The notes: a model not told the origin generated them from the sequence alone. A DNA stretch of 64,000 bases from Arthrobacter sp. B1805 (GCF_002929745.1 NZ_PJIQ01000014.1:31623-95622), one strand, 5' to 3'; positions 16,738 to 25,595 are shown, counted from the stretch's first letter. Program-made: numbers and translations.

Positions 16738-18054
16738 ATGGCAGATCAGGCCGGCGCGTCCAACGCGGCCCCGTCACCCCGCACGGCAGTCGTCATCGGC
16801 GGCAACCGCATCCCCTTCGCCCGCGCCGGCGGCGCGTACGCCTACTCCTCCAACAAGGACATGCTGATCGCCGCGCTCGACGGCCTCGTCGCGCGCTTCG
16901 GTCTTCAGGGCGAGCGCATCGGCGAAGTCGCTGCCGGCGCCGTCCTCAAGCACTCGCGCGACTTCAACCTGACACGCGAAGCGGTCCTGGGATCCGCCCT
17001 GTCCGCCGCGACTCCCGCCTACGACCTGCAGCAGGCCTGCGCGACAGGCCTCGAGACCGTGGTGGGGCTGTCGAACAAGATCAGGCTCGGGCAGATCGAG
17101 TCCGGCATCGCCGGCGGTGTCGATTCCGCCTCGGATGCGCCGATAGCCGTCAGCGAAGGGCTCCGGCGGGTGTTGCTGGATCTCTCCCGGGCCAGGACCA
17201 CGCAGCAGAAGATCAAGGCGCTCGGGAAGCTCCGCCCGAAGGACCTCGCACCGAATGCGCCGACGACGGGCGAGCCCCGCACAGGTCTGTCCATGGGCGA
17301 GCACCAGGCCCTCACGACGGCGGCGTGGAAGATCAGCCGCGAGGCCCAGGACGAGCTCGCCTACCTCAGCCACCGGAACCTCGCTGCGGCGTACGAGCGA
17401 GGCTTCTTCTCCGACCTCATGACGCCCTACCGGGGCCTGACCAGGGATGCCAACCTCCGTGCGGACACCTCGCTGGAGAAGCTGGCGACGCTGAAGCCTG
17501 TCTTCGGGAAATCCCTCGACACGACGGCAACGATGACCGCCGGCAACTCGACACCTCTCACCGACGGCGCCGCCGTCGTCCTGCTCGGCAGCGAGGAGTA
17601 CGCGACCGCCAACAACCTGCCCATGCTCGCGAACATCGTCGACGCGGAAGCCTCGGCGGTCGATTTCGTCCACGGTGAGGAGGGCCTGCTGATGGCGGCC
17701 GTGCACGGCATGCCCCGCCTGCTGGCGCGCAACGGCCTGACGTTCGACGATTTCGACTTCTTCGAAATCCACGAGGCGTTCGCCGGGACAGTCCTCAGCG
17801 CGCTCGCGGCATGGGAGGACGAGGACTACTGCAAGCGCGTCCTCGGGCTCGACGGCGCACTCGGCAGCATCGACCGCTCCAAGCTCAACGTCAACGGATC
17901 GTCCCTGGCTGCAGGCCACCCCTTCGCGGCCACCGGCGGCCGTATCGTCGCCTCTCTCGCCAAGACACTCTCCGAGAAGGGCGGCCGAGGACTCATCTCC
18001 ATCTGCGCCGCCGGCGGGCAGGGCGTCATCGCGATCCTCGAAGCGAGGAAGTAA
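16738..18054 (+). CDS. Acetyl-CoA acyltransferase (thiolase, FadA/FadI type)
   Basis: 438-residue thiolase that cleaves 3-ketoacyl-CoA with CoA in beta-oxidation. The acylated nucleophile is C101 in YDLQQACATGLE, H345 sits in FFEIHEAFAG, the second histidine motif is GHPFAATG at 393-400, and the acid/base C423 is in SICAAGGQG. CAGGAG precedes the ATG. The stop overlaps the FabG start as TAATG. The order thiolase, large FabG, MaoC next to an acyl-CoA dehydrogenase family gene recalls the fadA2-fabG4-htdX-fadE5 neighbourhood of Mycobacterium tuberculosis, although the orientations differ. Confidence 0.9.
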   Translation: MADQAGASNAAPSPRTAVVIGGNRIPFARAGGAYAYSSNKDMLIAALDGLVARFGLQGERIGEVAAGAVLKHSRDFNLTREAVLGSALSAATPAYDLQQACATGLETVVGLSNKIRLGQIESGIAGGVDSASDAPIAVSEGLRRVLLDLSRARTTQQKIKALGKLRPKDLAPNAPTTGEPRTGLSMGEHQALTTAAWKISREAQDELAYLSHRNLAAAYERGFFSDLMTPYRGLTRDANLRADTSLEKLATLKPVFGKSLDTTATMTAGNSTPLTDGAAVVLLGSEEYATANNLPMLANIVDAEASAVDFVHGEEGLLMAAVHGMPRLLARNGLTFDDFDFFEIHEAFAGTVLSALAAWEDEDYCKRVLGLDGALGSIDRSKLNVNGSSLAAGHPFAATGGRIVASLAKTLSEKGGRGLISICAAGGQGVIAILEARK

Positions 18055-19430
18055 TGGCCGACAGCTACCTGAACCTCGTCAACACGCCGCTGCCCGCCAA
18101 AATCGCGAAGGCTCTCGGCCTTCCACGGCCGTCGGTGCTGCGCCGCTACACGCCGGGCGAAGCACTCGCGGTGAACCCGGTCCTCGTCGCGGGTTCGGGC
18201 CCGGGTGCGGATGCGCTCGCCGACGTCCTGCTCGGCTGGGACGTCGAGGTGCGGCGCCACGTCCTGCCGGGGGAGAAGCTGAGCGCTGCCGTCGTCGTGC
18301 TCGATCGCGCCGCTTCTCCCGCCGACCTCGCAGCCCCCATGCTCGAACTCGGCCAGGCGGTGAGACTCCTGGTGCCCGGAGGCCGCGTGATGGGCGTCTT
18401 CCGGTCGCCGGCCGACACGACCGATCCTGCCGAGGCCGCCGCGCGCCAGGGCGTCGACGGCGCCATCCGGTCGGTGGCCCACGAACTACGGGGTGGAGCC
18501 ACCGCCAACGGAATCGTTCTGCGCGGCAGCACCACGACGACGGATGCCACAGCCCTCGGAGCGCTCAGGTTCTTCCTGTCGGGAAAGAGTGCCTACGTCG
18601 ATGGGCAGTTCATCGAGGTGTCGTCCGCTCCCGTTGAGAGCATCAGCGGACTCGCCGCGTCCACCGCAGCGACCGGAGAGGGCGTCGCCGATCAGCCACT
18701 CGCCGGCAGGACCGCCGTGGTGACAGGAGCGGCACGCGGTATCGGTGCGAAGATCGCCGAGGTCCTGGCACGGGACGGCGCCCGCGTGGTCGTCGTCGAC
18801 GTGCCGGCAGCCGGTGAGCAGCTCGCCCAGGTCGCCAACCGCGTGGGCGGAACGGCTCTCCAGGTTGACATCACCACGGCCGATGCCGCGACACGCATCC
18901 TCGATCACGTGAGGCAGCGGTACGGCACGCTGGACATCGTGGTGCACAACGCAGGCATCACGAGGGACAAACTGCTCGCCAACATGGACGCGTCCCGGTG
19001 GGACTCCGTCATGGCGGTCAACATCGCGTCCCAGTTGAGGATGAACGAGCACTTCCTCGCCTCGCCCGTCTTCTCGGGCACGGGGCGCATCATCAGCCTC
19101 GCATCGACGAGCGGCATCGCAGGCAACCGCGGCCAGAGCAACTACGCAGCGTCGAAGGCAGGCGTCATCGGCATGGTCCGCGCGCAGGCCGCCGCTTTCG
19201 ACGGCGGCGGCCGCACCATCAACGCCGTCGCCCCCGGATTCATCGAGACGGACATGACGGCGAAGATCCCGCCCCTCACGCGCCAGGTGGCACGACGACT
19301 GAGCAGCCTCCAGCAGGGCGGCCTTCCGGTCGATGTCGCCGAGACGATAGCGTTCCTCGCCTCGGACTCGGCGGCAGGTATCAACGGGCAGGTCCTGCGC
19401 GTGTGCGGGCAGAACCTGGTAGGCGCGTGA
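18054..19430 (+). CDS. High-molecular-weight 3-oxoacyl reductase (FabG4-like)
   Basis: 458-residue SDR. Residues 1 to about 215 form a degenerate flavodoxin/Rossmann-like domain, and the canonical reductase follows: TGAARGIG at 224-231, HNAG around 298-301, S352 and Y364-x3-K368. This two-domain form reduces 3-ketoacyl-CoA with NADH in mycobacterial FabG4. A plain 250-residue FabG lacks the N-terminal half. It is translationally coupled to the genes on both sides (TAATG before, GTGA after). Confidence 0.87.
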   Translation: MADSYLNLVNTPLPAKIAKALGLPRPSVLRRYTPGEALAVNPVLVAGSGPGADALADVLLGWDVEVRRHVLPGEKLSAAVVVLDRAASPADLAAPMLELGQAVRLLVPGGRVMGVFRSPADTTDPAEAAARQGVDGAIRSVAHELRGGATANGIVLRGSTTTTDATALGALRFFLSGKSAYVDGQFIEVSSAPVESISGLAASTAATGEGVADQPLAGRTAVVTGAARGIGAKIAEVLARDGARVVVVDVPAAGEQLAQVANRVGGTALQVDITTADAATRILDHVRQRYGTLDIVVHNAGITRDKLLANMDASRWDSVMAVNIASQLRMNEHFLASPVFSGTGRIISLASTSGIAGNRGQSNYAASKAGVIGMVRAQAAAFDGGGRTINAVAPGFIETDMTAKIPPLTRQVARRLSSLQQGGLPVDVAETIAFLASDSAAGINGQVLRVCGQNLVGA

Positions 19431-20350
19431 ACGGGACGGCCGCCGACGACGTGACCCTGCCGGAAGCGCCGGAGCTCCCGACGCTCTATCGCTCGGCGCT
19501 GACACTCGCCGTGCAGCGCAGGGCGGGGCGCGGCGACGTCCCGACGCGGCTTCCTGCTGCTCGGCACCGTGTCGACCGTGTCGCGGTCGACCTCGGCGCC
19601 CTCACCCGCTTCCAGCAGCTGCTCGGCTCGCCGGTTCGCGATCAGCTGCCGTCGGCCTACATCCACACCATCGCCTTCCCTGTGGCGATGAGCGTCCTCG
19701 CCCGGACGGACTTCCCGCTGCCGTTGCTGGGTATGGTGCACCTCAGGAACGAGGTACACCAGGTCAGGCAGGTCGGTTTCCACGAGAAGCTCGACGTCGT
19801 CGCCTTCGCCGAGAACCTGCGGGCCCATCCGGCCGGTATGCAGGCGGACCTCGTGACGCAGGTCGACATAGACGGCGAGCAAGTCTGGACAGGCCGCTCC
19901 GTCTACCTGGCCCGTGGCGTCCGCATCGGCCCGGCCATGGGGGAGCGGCACGACGAGGACCGACCGCCATTCGTGGCGCCCGCGCCAACGGGCGTCTGGC
20001 GGCTCGACAGGGGCGTCGGCCGACGGTACGCGGCGGTATCGGGGGACTGGAATCCCATCCATCTCAGCGGACCGACGGCGAAGGCACTCGGGATGAGAGG
20101 CGCCATCGCGCACGGCATGTACCTGGCCGCACGGATGGTGGACCAGGCCGTGCCTGCTCCATCCGGTGCCCTGCAGTGGCGCGTGGATTTCGCGGCACCC
20201 GTCCTGCTGCCCGGCACCGTGACGACGTCGTTCACCCGGGTGGCAAGCGGTATCGACAGTGGTGCCGACAGTGGTGCCCGGGTCGACGTCGTCGGCTGGT
20301 CCGCGAAGCGGAAGCGGCCCCACTTCACCGGATCGGTCCGCGCGGGATAG
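19427..20350 (+). CDS. MaoC-like (R)-hydratase (HtdX-like)
   Basis: 307-residue double hot-dog protein. The C-terminal half has the hydratase-2 motif SGDWNPIH at 205-212 with the following AHGMY at 228-232. The N-terminal half is a degenerate hot-dog repeat without that motif. It should interconvert enoyl-CoA and (R)-3-hydroxyacyl-CoA. The GTG start overlaps the reductase stop by 4 bp, making it the last gene of the three-gene unit. No obvious terminator was seen in the following 155 bp. Confidence 0.87.
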   Translation: MNGTAADDVTLPEAPELPTLYRSALTLAVQRRAGRGDVPTRLPAARHRVDRVAVDLGALTRFQQLLGSPVRDQLPSAYIHTIAFPVAMSVLARTDFPLPLLGMVHLRNEVHQVRQVGFHEKLDVVAFAENLRAHPAGMQADLVTQVDIDGEQVWTGRSVYLARGVRIGPAMGERHDEDRPPFVAPAPTGVWRLDRGVGRRYAAVSGDWNPIHLSGPTAKALGMRGAIAHGMYLAARMVDQAVPAPSGALQWRVDFAAPVLLPGTVTTSFTRVASGIDSGADSGARVDVVGWSAKRKRPHFTGSVRAG

Positions 20351-20505
20351 TGGCATGGCTTCGATGCCCTGTCCAGAGGCACGCGGATTCTCACAGGAGA
20401 TTCAGGCGAACTCCCGCATCGCTCTGGGCAGGGCGTTCTTCGGCGGGGCAGACTCCTCTCACCAGCCCACGAAGGCTGGCCCCACTGTATGGAAAGAGGA
20501 GTTCC

Positions 20506-21492
20506 GTGAACTCTCGAGGTCTCAGAGCCGCCATGGCCGCGGCGTCGGCCCTGGTTGCATCAGCGCTGATGGCAGCCGGTCCGGTCCAGGCAGCACCCGT
20601 GGCTACGGCCCCTGACACCGCCGCCGTCGGCGCGGTCACCCCTGGCGCCACGGAGTCCTATGCGCAGAACGAGGATCAGGTTGCCCTGGATGCCTATTGG
20701 ACGGCGGACAGGATGAAGAACGCCAAGCCCGCAAACACGATCAACTCCGGCTGGGCGGCCGAGGGCCGATCGATCATGCCGAAGGCAGGGAAGGAGACGG
20801 TCGCGAAGGCACCGAAGGAGCCGGTGGCCCAGCCTGCCGCCACGGCACAGTCTCCGGTATCGCGCATCGGCAAGGTCTTCTTCACCATGGCCGGCCAGAA
20901 CTACGTGTGCTCGGGTAACTCGGTACAGAGCGGCAACCAGAGCACCGTTGCCACCGCCGGTCACTGCACCCACGATCTCGCCTCGGGGTGGGCCACGAAC
21001 TTCGTCTTCGTACCCGCCTACAACAACGGTGCGGCGCCCTACGGCAAGTGGTCCGCGCGCTCGCTCCACGCAGCCAGCGAGTGGGTTGCCCGCAACGACA
21101 TCAACTACGACGGCGCCTTCGCGGTGGTGAACACGCTCAACGGCAGGACGCTTTCCGCGACGGTGGGAGCGTCGAGCATCGGCTTCAACATGGCCCGCAA
21201 CCTCACCTACAGCGCCTACGGCTACCCTGCAGCCTCGCCGTTCAACGGCGAGCGCCTGTACAGCTGCTTCGGCACGGCATCCGCGGACAGGATCGGCGGC
21301 ACCCAGTCGCAGGGCATTCCCTGCGACATGACCGGAGGGTCCTCGGGCGGCCCGTGGTTCGTCGGTTCCGGCGCCTCCGGCACGCAGAATTCGGTCAACA
21401 GCTTCGGCTACAACGCGCAGAAGAACGTGATGTACGGGCCGTACTTCGGCAGTTCCATTCAGTCGGCGTACTCCACGGCGGCAAGCCGGTAG
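20506..21492 (+). CDS. Secreted trypsin-like serine protease (S1)
   Basis: 328-residue exported protein. A signal peptide (about residues 1-30, ending GPVQAAP) is followed by an Ala/Pro/Lys-rich pro-region to about residue 118 and a chymotrypsin-fold catalytic domain. The triad is H153 in ATAGHC, D202 in NYDGAFAV and S280 in GGSSGGPW. C135/C154 and C254/C273 are possible disulfides. It resembles V8/glutamyl-endopeptidase-type secreted proteases. AGAGGAG before the GTG supports the start. It is monocistronic, with a stem-loop after the stop. Confidence 0.88.
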   Translation: MNSRGLRAAMAAASALVASALMAAGPVQAAPVATAPDTAAVGAVTPGATESYAQNEDQVALDAYWTADRMKNAKPANTINSGWAAEGRSIMPKAGKETVAKAPKEPVAQPAATAQSPVSRIGKVFFTMAGQNYVCSGNSVQSGNQSTVATAGHCTHDLASGWATNFVFVPAYNNGAAPYGKWSARSLHAASEWVARNDINYDGAFAVVNTLNGRTLSATVGASSIGFNMARNLTYSAYGYPAASPFNGERLYSCFGTASADRIGGTQSQGIPCDMTGGSSGGPWFVGSGASGTQNSVNSFGYNAQKNVMYGPYFGSSIQSAYSTAASR

Positions 21493-21536
21493 TCGGAGCC
21501 GGTCGTCGGCCGCCGGCCATCCGGGACGGGCAGTCG

Positions 21537-21562
21537 GGCGGTTCCCTCGCAGGAGCCGCCCG
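21537..21562 (+). terminator. Stem-loop after the S1 protease gene
   Basis: GGGCGGTTCC and GGAGCCGCCC pair over 10 bp with one G-U, about 45 bp after the protease stop. There is no U-run. Confidence 0.45.
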
Positions 21563-21658
21563 AGTGCTGTCGGCGCTGACCGCGCGCTCCTCGCGCTGTC
21601 AGCGGCGGCGCCCTCGAACGGACCACGGGTTCCTGCGCCCCGGCGTGATCCGCAGTCC

Positions 21659-21664
21659 TAGACT
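21659..21664 (+). promoter_or_regulatory. Leaderless -10 box of kynU
   Basis: TAGACT ends 6 nt before the ATG at 21671 and no ribosome binding site is present, so the transcript probably starts at the start codon. Confidence 0.65.
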
Positions 21665-21670
21665 TGACCA

Positions 21671-22921
21671 ATGACCGGCTTCTCCATTGCAGACCGCGCG
21701 GCCGAGCTCGACGCCGCAGACTCCCTCGCCCACTACCGCAAGCTCTTCCTGGGGACCGGCGATGATGCCGTGCGATCGTACGTCGACGGCAACTCGCTCG
21801 GCCGCCCGCTGGCGGCGACTGTCGAGAACCTCACGGCCTTCGTCGAGGACCAGTGGGGTGGTCGCCTCATCCGTGGGTGGGACGACGGGTGGCTCGACCT
21901 CCCGCAGCAGATCGGGGACCAGCTCGGGCGGGTTGCGCTCGGGGCCGCGGCGGGTCAGTGCATCGTGGCGGACTCGACCAGCGTTCTGCTCTACAAGCTC
22001 GCGCGCGCAGCCGTAGCGGCGAGGCCCGAGCGCACCGAGATCGTGATCTCCCGCGACGAGTTCCCTACGGACCGATTCATCGTCGAGGGCATTGCGCGGG
22101 AGCGCGGTCTGACACTCCGCTGGGTCGAGGTGGCCCGTGACGGCGGTTCTACGCCCGCCGATGTGTCCGCCGTCGTCGGCCCCGACACGGCGCTCGTCCT
22201 GCTCAGCCACGTGGCCTACCGGTCCGGGTTCGTCGCCGATGTTCCTGCGATCACGCGGATCGCCCACGACGCCGGCGCCCTCGTACTGTGGGACCTCAGC
22301 CACTCCGTCGGGTCCGTTCCCGCGGAGCTGGACGCCTGGGACGTCGACTACGCTGCCGGCTGCAGCTACAAGTACCTGAATGGAGGCCCTGGCGCGCCTG
22401 CGTGGGCCTACGTCGCACAGCGGCATCTGGCCACGCTGGACCAGCCGATCCTCGGTTGGCTGGGCAGCGCCGATCCCTTCGCGATGGGCTCCGCCTACCA
22501 GCCGGCAGATGGCATCCGCCGGCTGGTCTCCGGCACCCCACCGATCATCGGCATGGTGGCCATGCGCGACATGCTGACGCTGATCGAGGACGTCGGTATG
22601 GCGGCAGTGCGCAGCAAGTCCGAAATCCTGACCGCCTTCGCCGTCGAGGCGGTCGACGAGGTGCTGGCGCCCCACGGAGTCGTCCTCGCGTCTCCTCGCG
22701 CGGTATCCGAGAGGGGCAGTCACATCACGATCGATCACCCCGCTTTCGTGGGCATGGTGCCTGAACTCTGGAAGGACGGCGTCATCCCCGACTTCCGCAA
22801 TCCGAACGGGATCCGGCTGGGACTCTCGCCCCTCTCGACGTCGTTCCACGAGGTGGGGCTGGCCATCGAAGCCATACTCGAGCGACTCGTAGCCCTCGAG
22901 AGCGACGCGGCAGAACAGTAG
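21671..22921 (+). CDS. kynU: Kynureninase
   Basis: 416-residue PLP enzyme of fold type I that cleaves kynurenine to anthranilate and alanine in tryptophan breakdown. Family motifs are YVDGNSLGRP near residue 37, SRDEFPTDRF around 127-136, the PLP aspartate D208 and H211 in LWDLSHSVGS, and the Schiff-base lysine K234 in CSYKYLNGGPGAP. No other kynurenine-pathway gene is adjacent. The protease gene M50B follows after 9 bp and may be co-transcribed. Confidence 0.92.
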   Translation: MTGFSIADRAAELDAADSLAHYRKLFLGTGDDAVRSYVDGNSLGRPLAATVENLTAFVEDQWGGRLIRGWDDGWLDLPQQIGDQLGRVALGAAAGQCIVADSTSVLLYKLARAAVAARPERTEIVISRDEFPTDRFIVEGIARERGLTLRWVEVARDGGSTPADVSAVVGPDTALVLLSHVAYRSGFVADVPAITRIAHDAGALVLWDLSHSVGSVPAELDAWDVDYAAGCSYKYLNGGPGAPAWAYVAQRHLATLDQPILGWLGSADPFAMGSAYQPADGIRRLVSGTPPIIGMVAMRDMLTLIEDVGMAAVRSKSEILTAFAVEAVDEVLAPHGVVLASPRAVSERGSHITIDHPAFVGMVPELWKDGVIPDFRNPNGIRLGLSPLSTSFHEVGLAIEAILERLVALESDAAEQ

Positions 22922-22930
22922 GGGCCATCC

Positions 22931-23680
22931 ATGGATGATTGGCTCGGCCAGCTCTGGGAGCGCATCAGCGACGGCTTTGCCAGGGCGTCCCCACCGGAGG
23001 TCGGCGTCGTCGGCCTCGTCACCTTGGCGCTGGTGGCCGCGGTGCTGTCCGTGCCGCCCCGATCGTGGCGGATCTTCGGTCTCTTCGTCACCGTGGTGCA
23101 CGAGCTCGGACATACGGCTGCGGCCCTGCTCACCCTGCAGCGCGTCACCGGGATCACGCTCCGCCTCGACCACTCCGGAACGACCACCAGCAGGGGGCGG
23201 CGCGGGTGGCGTTCCGCCTTCACGACGTTCTGGGGCTACCCGGTACCCGCCGTCGTCGGTGCAGCGCTCGTCTGGTGCGCCGCCTACGGCTGGGCATCCG
23301 TCGCACTGTCCGTCGGCGCGCTGGTGCTCGTGTCGGCGCTCATCCTGGTCCGCAACGTGCAGGGTGTCCTGATACTGGGCGGCAGCGCCGCCGTGTCGCT
23401 GGCGCTCGTGTGGTTCGGCGGCGCGGCATCATCCGGGTACGCCTGCCTCGTTCTCGGAATCGCCCTGCTGGTGGGGTCCTGCCGCGACTGGCTGAAGGTC
23501 GTGCGAGTCCATACGGGACGGCGGGATCTTGCATCGTCTGATGCGTACCTTCTCCAGGGATCCACGCGTGTTCCGTCCTTGCTCTGGCTCGGGCTGTTCG
23601 CCTTCGTCATCGCGGGTGCGGTGGCCTCGTCCATCAGGCCGCTGGCGCTCATCGCTGCCGGCGCAGGTGCCTCCGGCTGA
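22931..23680 (+). CDS. M50B-family membrane metalloprotease-like protein
   Basis: 249-residue multi-spanning membrane protein with the zinc motif HELGH at residues 57-61 inside the second hydrophobic segment (IFGLFVTVVHELGHTAAALLTL). Roughly six membrane segments can be drawn. The family is related to site-2 proteases, but its substrates are unknown. It follows kynU by 9 bp with no clear promoter between them. Confidence 0.78.
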   Translation: MDDWLGQLWERISDGFARASPPEVGVVGLVTLALVAAVLSVPPRSWRIFGLFVTVVHELGHTAAALLTLQRVTGITLRLDHSGTTTSRGRRGWRSAFTTFWGYPVPAVVGAALVWCAAYGWASVALSVGALVLVSALILVRNVQGVLILGGSAAVSLALVWFGGAASSGYACLVLGIALLVGSCRDWLKVVRVHTGRRDLASSDAYLLQGSTRVPSLLWLGLFAFVIAGAVASSIRPLALIAAGAGASG

Positions 23681-23705
23681 ACTCCGGCGACGCCCGTCGA
23701 TTTGG

Positions 23706-23990
23706 TCAGTCGCTGCAATGGCGGGTGTGCCCGGAGCTGTAGGGAGCACCCTGTTGCCGGCACAGGTCGTCGAACAACTCGTTGACCGCCTGCGAGATGC
23801 AGTCCCGCTCGTGGTCGGGCAGGTCGATCAGGCCGTGCAGGTAGGCATTGACCTCGTACTCGTCCACGCCGCCACCCATGCTGAAGTAATGGAGCCACAC
23901 CTCTCCGGTCGGGATGTTGGCGCGCTTCATGGCGTCATAGGTCAGGGCGTACTGTTCCCGGTCGGGATTCGTCTCGCTGGTCTCGCTCAC
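23706..23990 (-). CDS. Small acidic conserved protein of unknown function
   Basis: About 94 residues, rich in Asp/Glu, with one coherent block (REQYALTYDAMKRANIPTGEVWLHYFSMGGGVDEYEVNAYLHGLIDLP) that looks like a real soluble helical domain. It ends in a Cys/His-containing tail (CRQQGAPYSSGHTRHCSD). I do not recognise a function. The start is uncertain: GTG at 23990 or a TTG three codons upstream. It is convergent with the M50B gene. Confidence 0.6.
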   Translation of the reverse strand: MSETSETNPDREQYALTYDAMKRANIPTGEVWLHYFSMGGGVDEYEVNAYLHGLIDLPDHERDCISQAVNELFDDLCRQQGAPYSSGHTRHCSD

Positions 23991-24220
23991 GTCATCCAAT
24001 CCGTCCGCTCAGCGGCTGCTACGGGTAGTACGAGGCAGCGCTGCAGCCAGCGTAATCAACTCCCCGACTTCCGTCCCCGCGACGGTGTGGGTTGCCAGTT
24101 CGTCACGGCTGGCGTAGCCGCGACCCTCCCGGGGCGATCGGGAGCCCCACCTGAGGGCGTCTCGGTCCGTCTCGGCCAGCCGGTGCTTCCGCCGATTCAA
24201 CAACTCGGGCTTCCTCGTGT

Positions 24221-24226
24221 TAGAGT
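24221..24226 (+). promoter_or_regulatory. Possible -10 box of the tRNA-Leu gene
   Basis: TAGAGT lies about 44 bp before the mature tRNA 5' end, with a weak TTCAAC 19 bp further upstream. The rest of 24000-24269 shows no convincing gene. Confidence 0.4.
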
Positions 24227-24269
24227 CTTTCTCGTTGCTTTCGCCGGTTCAGACCGCGAAAAACCACCC

Positions 24270-24353
24270 GCGCGGGTGGCGGAATGGCAGACGCGCTAGC
24301 TTGAGGTGCTAGTCCTCTTATTGAGGGTGGGGGTTCAAGTCCCCCTCCGCGCA
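24270..24353 (+). tRNA. tRNA-Leu (anticodon GAG)
   Basis: An 84-nt class II tRNA with a 7-bp acceptor stem (GCGCGGG against TCCGCGC, one G-U). The anticodon loop TTGAGGT carries GAG at 24303-24305 on a CTAGC/GCTAG stem. A long variable arm follows, and the T arm is GGGGG-TTCAAGT-CCCCC. The discriminator base is A and CCA is not encoded. It reads CUC and CUU codons. Confidence 0.97.
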
Positions 24354-24360
24354 CAAAGAA

Positions 24361-24385
24361 AACCCCGGTTCGCCGGGGTTTTTTT
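24361..24385 (+). terminator. tRNA-Leu terminator
   Basis: AACCCCGG-TTCG-CCGGGGTT is a perfect 8-bp stem with a UUCG tetraloop followed directly by five more T residues. It is the clearest intrinsic terminator in the window. Confidence 0.95.
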
Positions 24386-24777
24386 GTGCCCTCGATCCGT
24401 GTAGCAGCATGAGCTAAATCACACGTCGTCCAGAGCAATGCGCCCGAGTGGGCCCTCCGTCGCACAGGGAGGACTCCCGACCTGTGTCAGTCGGTGGTGC
24501 TACGCACCCAGCCCTGGAGGTGCACGGGTTACCTGGCGCCGTAGTCGGCACGAACCTGGGAATAGTCCCTTCAATATCGGGCACGCGCCGCGGTCTACGG
24601 AGCAGCCGGTCCTACGTTTTCCAACGACGTTCCCATAACAGTTCGCACAACGACCTGCTGCGCGGTGTCCGCCACCAGGGGTTCGCGGTACTGTCGGCGA
24701 TGGGGGATAGAGCAGCAGTGTTCGTGCAGAGCGATCCCTTGCCGCCCTATCCCGTCGCACCGAGGAACCCTACGACC
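24386..24777. other. Gap between tRNA-Leu and the lipoprotein gene
   Basis: The 392 bp hold no convincing gene. The lipoprotein frame happens to stay open through most of it, but that translation has no family character. I compared it by eye with cobalamin and c-di-AMP riboswitch hallmarks and saw no match. Confidence 0.5.
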
Positions 24778-25419
24778 GTGTCCAAGCTGTCAATCGTCAT
24801 CGCTTCCGCCGCTATCACCGTTCTCCTCACCGCCTGTTCGAGCAGTGCTTCCGATCAGCCCGATGCTGGTTCGGTCGCGGCTGCCCCGACCGGGTCGTCG
24901 TCGGTCAGCGCATCCCCGGATCCCTCCCCGACTCTCTCGGCGGCTCCCTCCGCCGATTCTTCCGCTGAACCTTCCCTCGAACCCGGCACTCCGCCGCAGG
25001 AAGCATCGCCTGAAGCGGTCCCACCAGCCGTCGAGGCACCTGTCCTCGAGCCTCCTGTCGTCGAGGCAACTCCCACGGCGCCCGAGGCACCTGCTGTCGT
25101 CATTGCGACCGATCCCGTCTGGGATGCGGTCCGCGCGACTGTTCGCCAGGGATCCTCGTTCACGATTACCGGCACCGGTTACCAGCCCGGTCAGCAGGTG
25201 GTCATCCTCATGGGAATCTCCCAGTCCGACGGGATGGTGATGGATGAGCAGCGTGCCATCACGGACGCGGCGGGCAACTACAGCTTCACCATCTCGGTCG
25301 CTCCGGACCTCGCACCGCGCACCTACGCGGTCCTCACGTATGTCGACGACGGCGTCAACGGCGGTCCGCAGTTCGAGGCGTCGAAGCGCTTCGCGTTGAT
25401 CGACGTCGTCGCAGCCTAG
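24778..25419 (+). CDS. Putative lipoprotein with a proline-rich stalk
   Basis: 213 residues. The GTG start gives a lipoprotein signal MSKLSIVIASAAITVLLTAC with lipobox LTAC and lipidated Cys at residue 20. A Ser/Pro/Ala/Glu-rich low-complexity stalk (about residues 25-115) leads to a C-terminal beta-rich domain (TVRQGSSFTITGTGYQPGQQVVILMG) that resembles an Ig-like or IPT/TIG-like fold. It is probably attached to the outer face of the membrane. GAGGA about 11 nt upstream supports the start. The function is unknown. Confidence 0.75.
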   Translation: MSKLSIVIASAAITVLLTACSSSASDQPDAGSVAAAPTGSSSVSASPDPSPTLSAAPSADSSAEPSLEPGTPPQEASPEAVPPAVEAPVLEPPVVEATPTAPEAPAVVIATDPVWDAVRATVRQGSSFTITGTGYQPGQQVVILMGISQSDGMVMDEQRAITDAAGNYSFTISVAPDLAPRTYAVLTYVDDGVNGGPQFEASKRFALIDVVAA

Positions 25420-25504
25420 CCAGGGACGCAGCGCCCTTGTCGGTGAGCGGGCCCCCGTGCCCGCCGCGATCGGCGTTGCTGTGGTGCTGCTGCTACCCGT
25501 CCAC

Positions 25505-25538
25505 GCTGATGGGCACGCTGCGCTGATGGGCATGCTGC
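25505..25538. repeat. 17-bp tandem repeat upstream of the M20 gene
   Basis: GCTGATGGGCACGCTGC is followed at once by GCTGATGGGCATGCTGC (one mismatch). The pair ends just before the expected -35 region of the promoter at 25561, so it may bind a regulator or may be a slippage product. Confidence 0.6.
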
Positions 25539-25560
25539 ACGGTCCGGTGCGCACTCTCGG

Positions 25561-25566
25561 TAGGCT
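25561..25566 (+). promoter_or_regulatory. -10 box of the M20 peptidase gene
   Basis: TAGGCT lies 29 bp before the GTG start. A ribosome binding site AGGAGG lies between them, so this mRNA has a short leader. Confidence 0.5.
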
Positions 25567-25595
25567 GGAGAGCAACTGCTACCCAGGAGGACCAC

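Noticed and set aside
24009..24203. 64-codon minus-strand frame upstream of the tRNA
   Set aside because: TTG start, no ribosome binding site and no family character. It most likely arises from high GC.
24220..24465. Minus-strand frame across the tRNA-Leu gene
   Set aside because: It is a translation of the tRNA complement (the familiar GGGLEPPPSIRG pattern) and not a gene.
24386..24777. Possible riboswitch upstream of the lipoprotein gene
   Set aside because: The sequence was compared by eye with cobalamin and c-di-AMP riboswitch hallmarks and none were present.
25437..25445. TTGTCGGTG, matching the PafBC-dependent promoter upstream element
   Set aside because: There is no TANNNT 8 bp downstream and it lies more than 115 bp before the real -10 box of the next gene.
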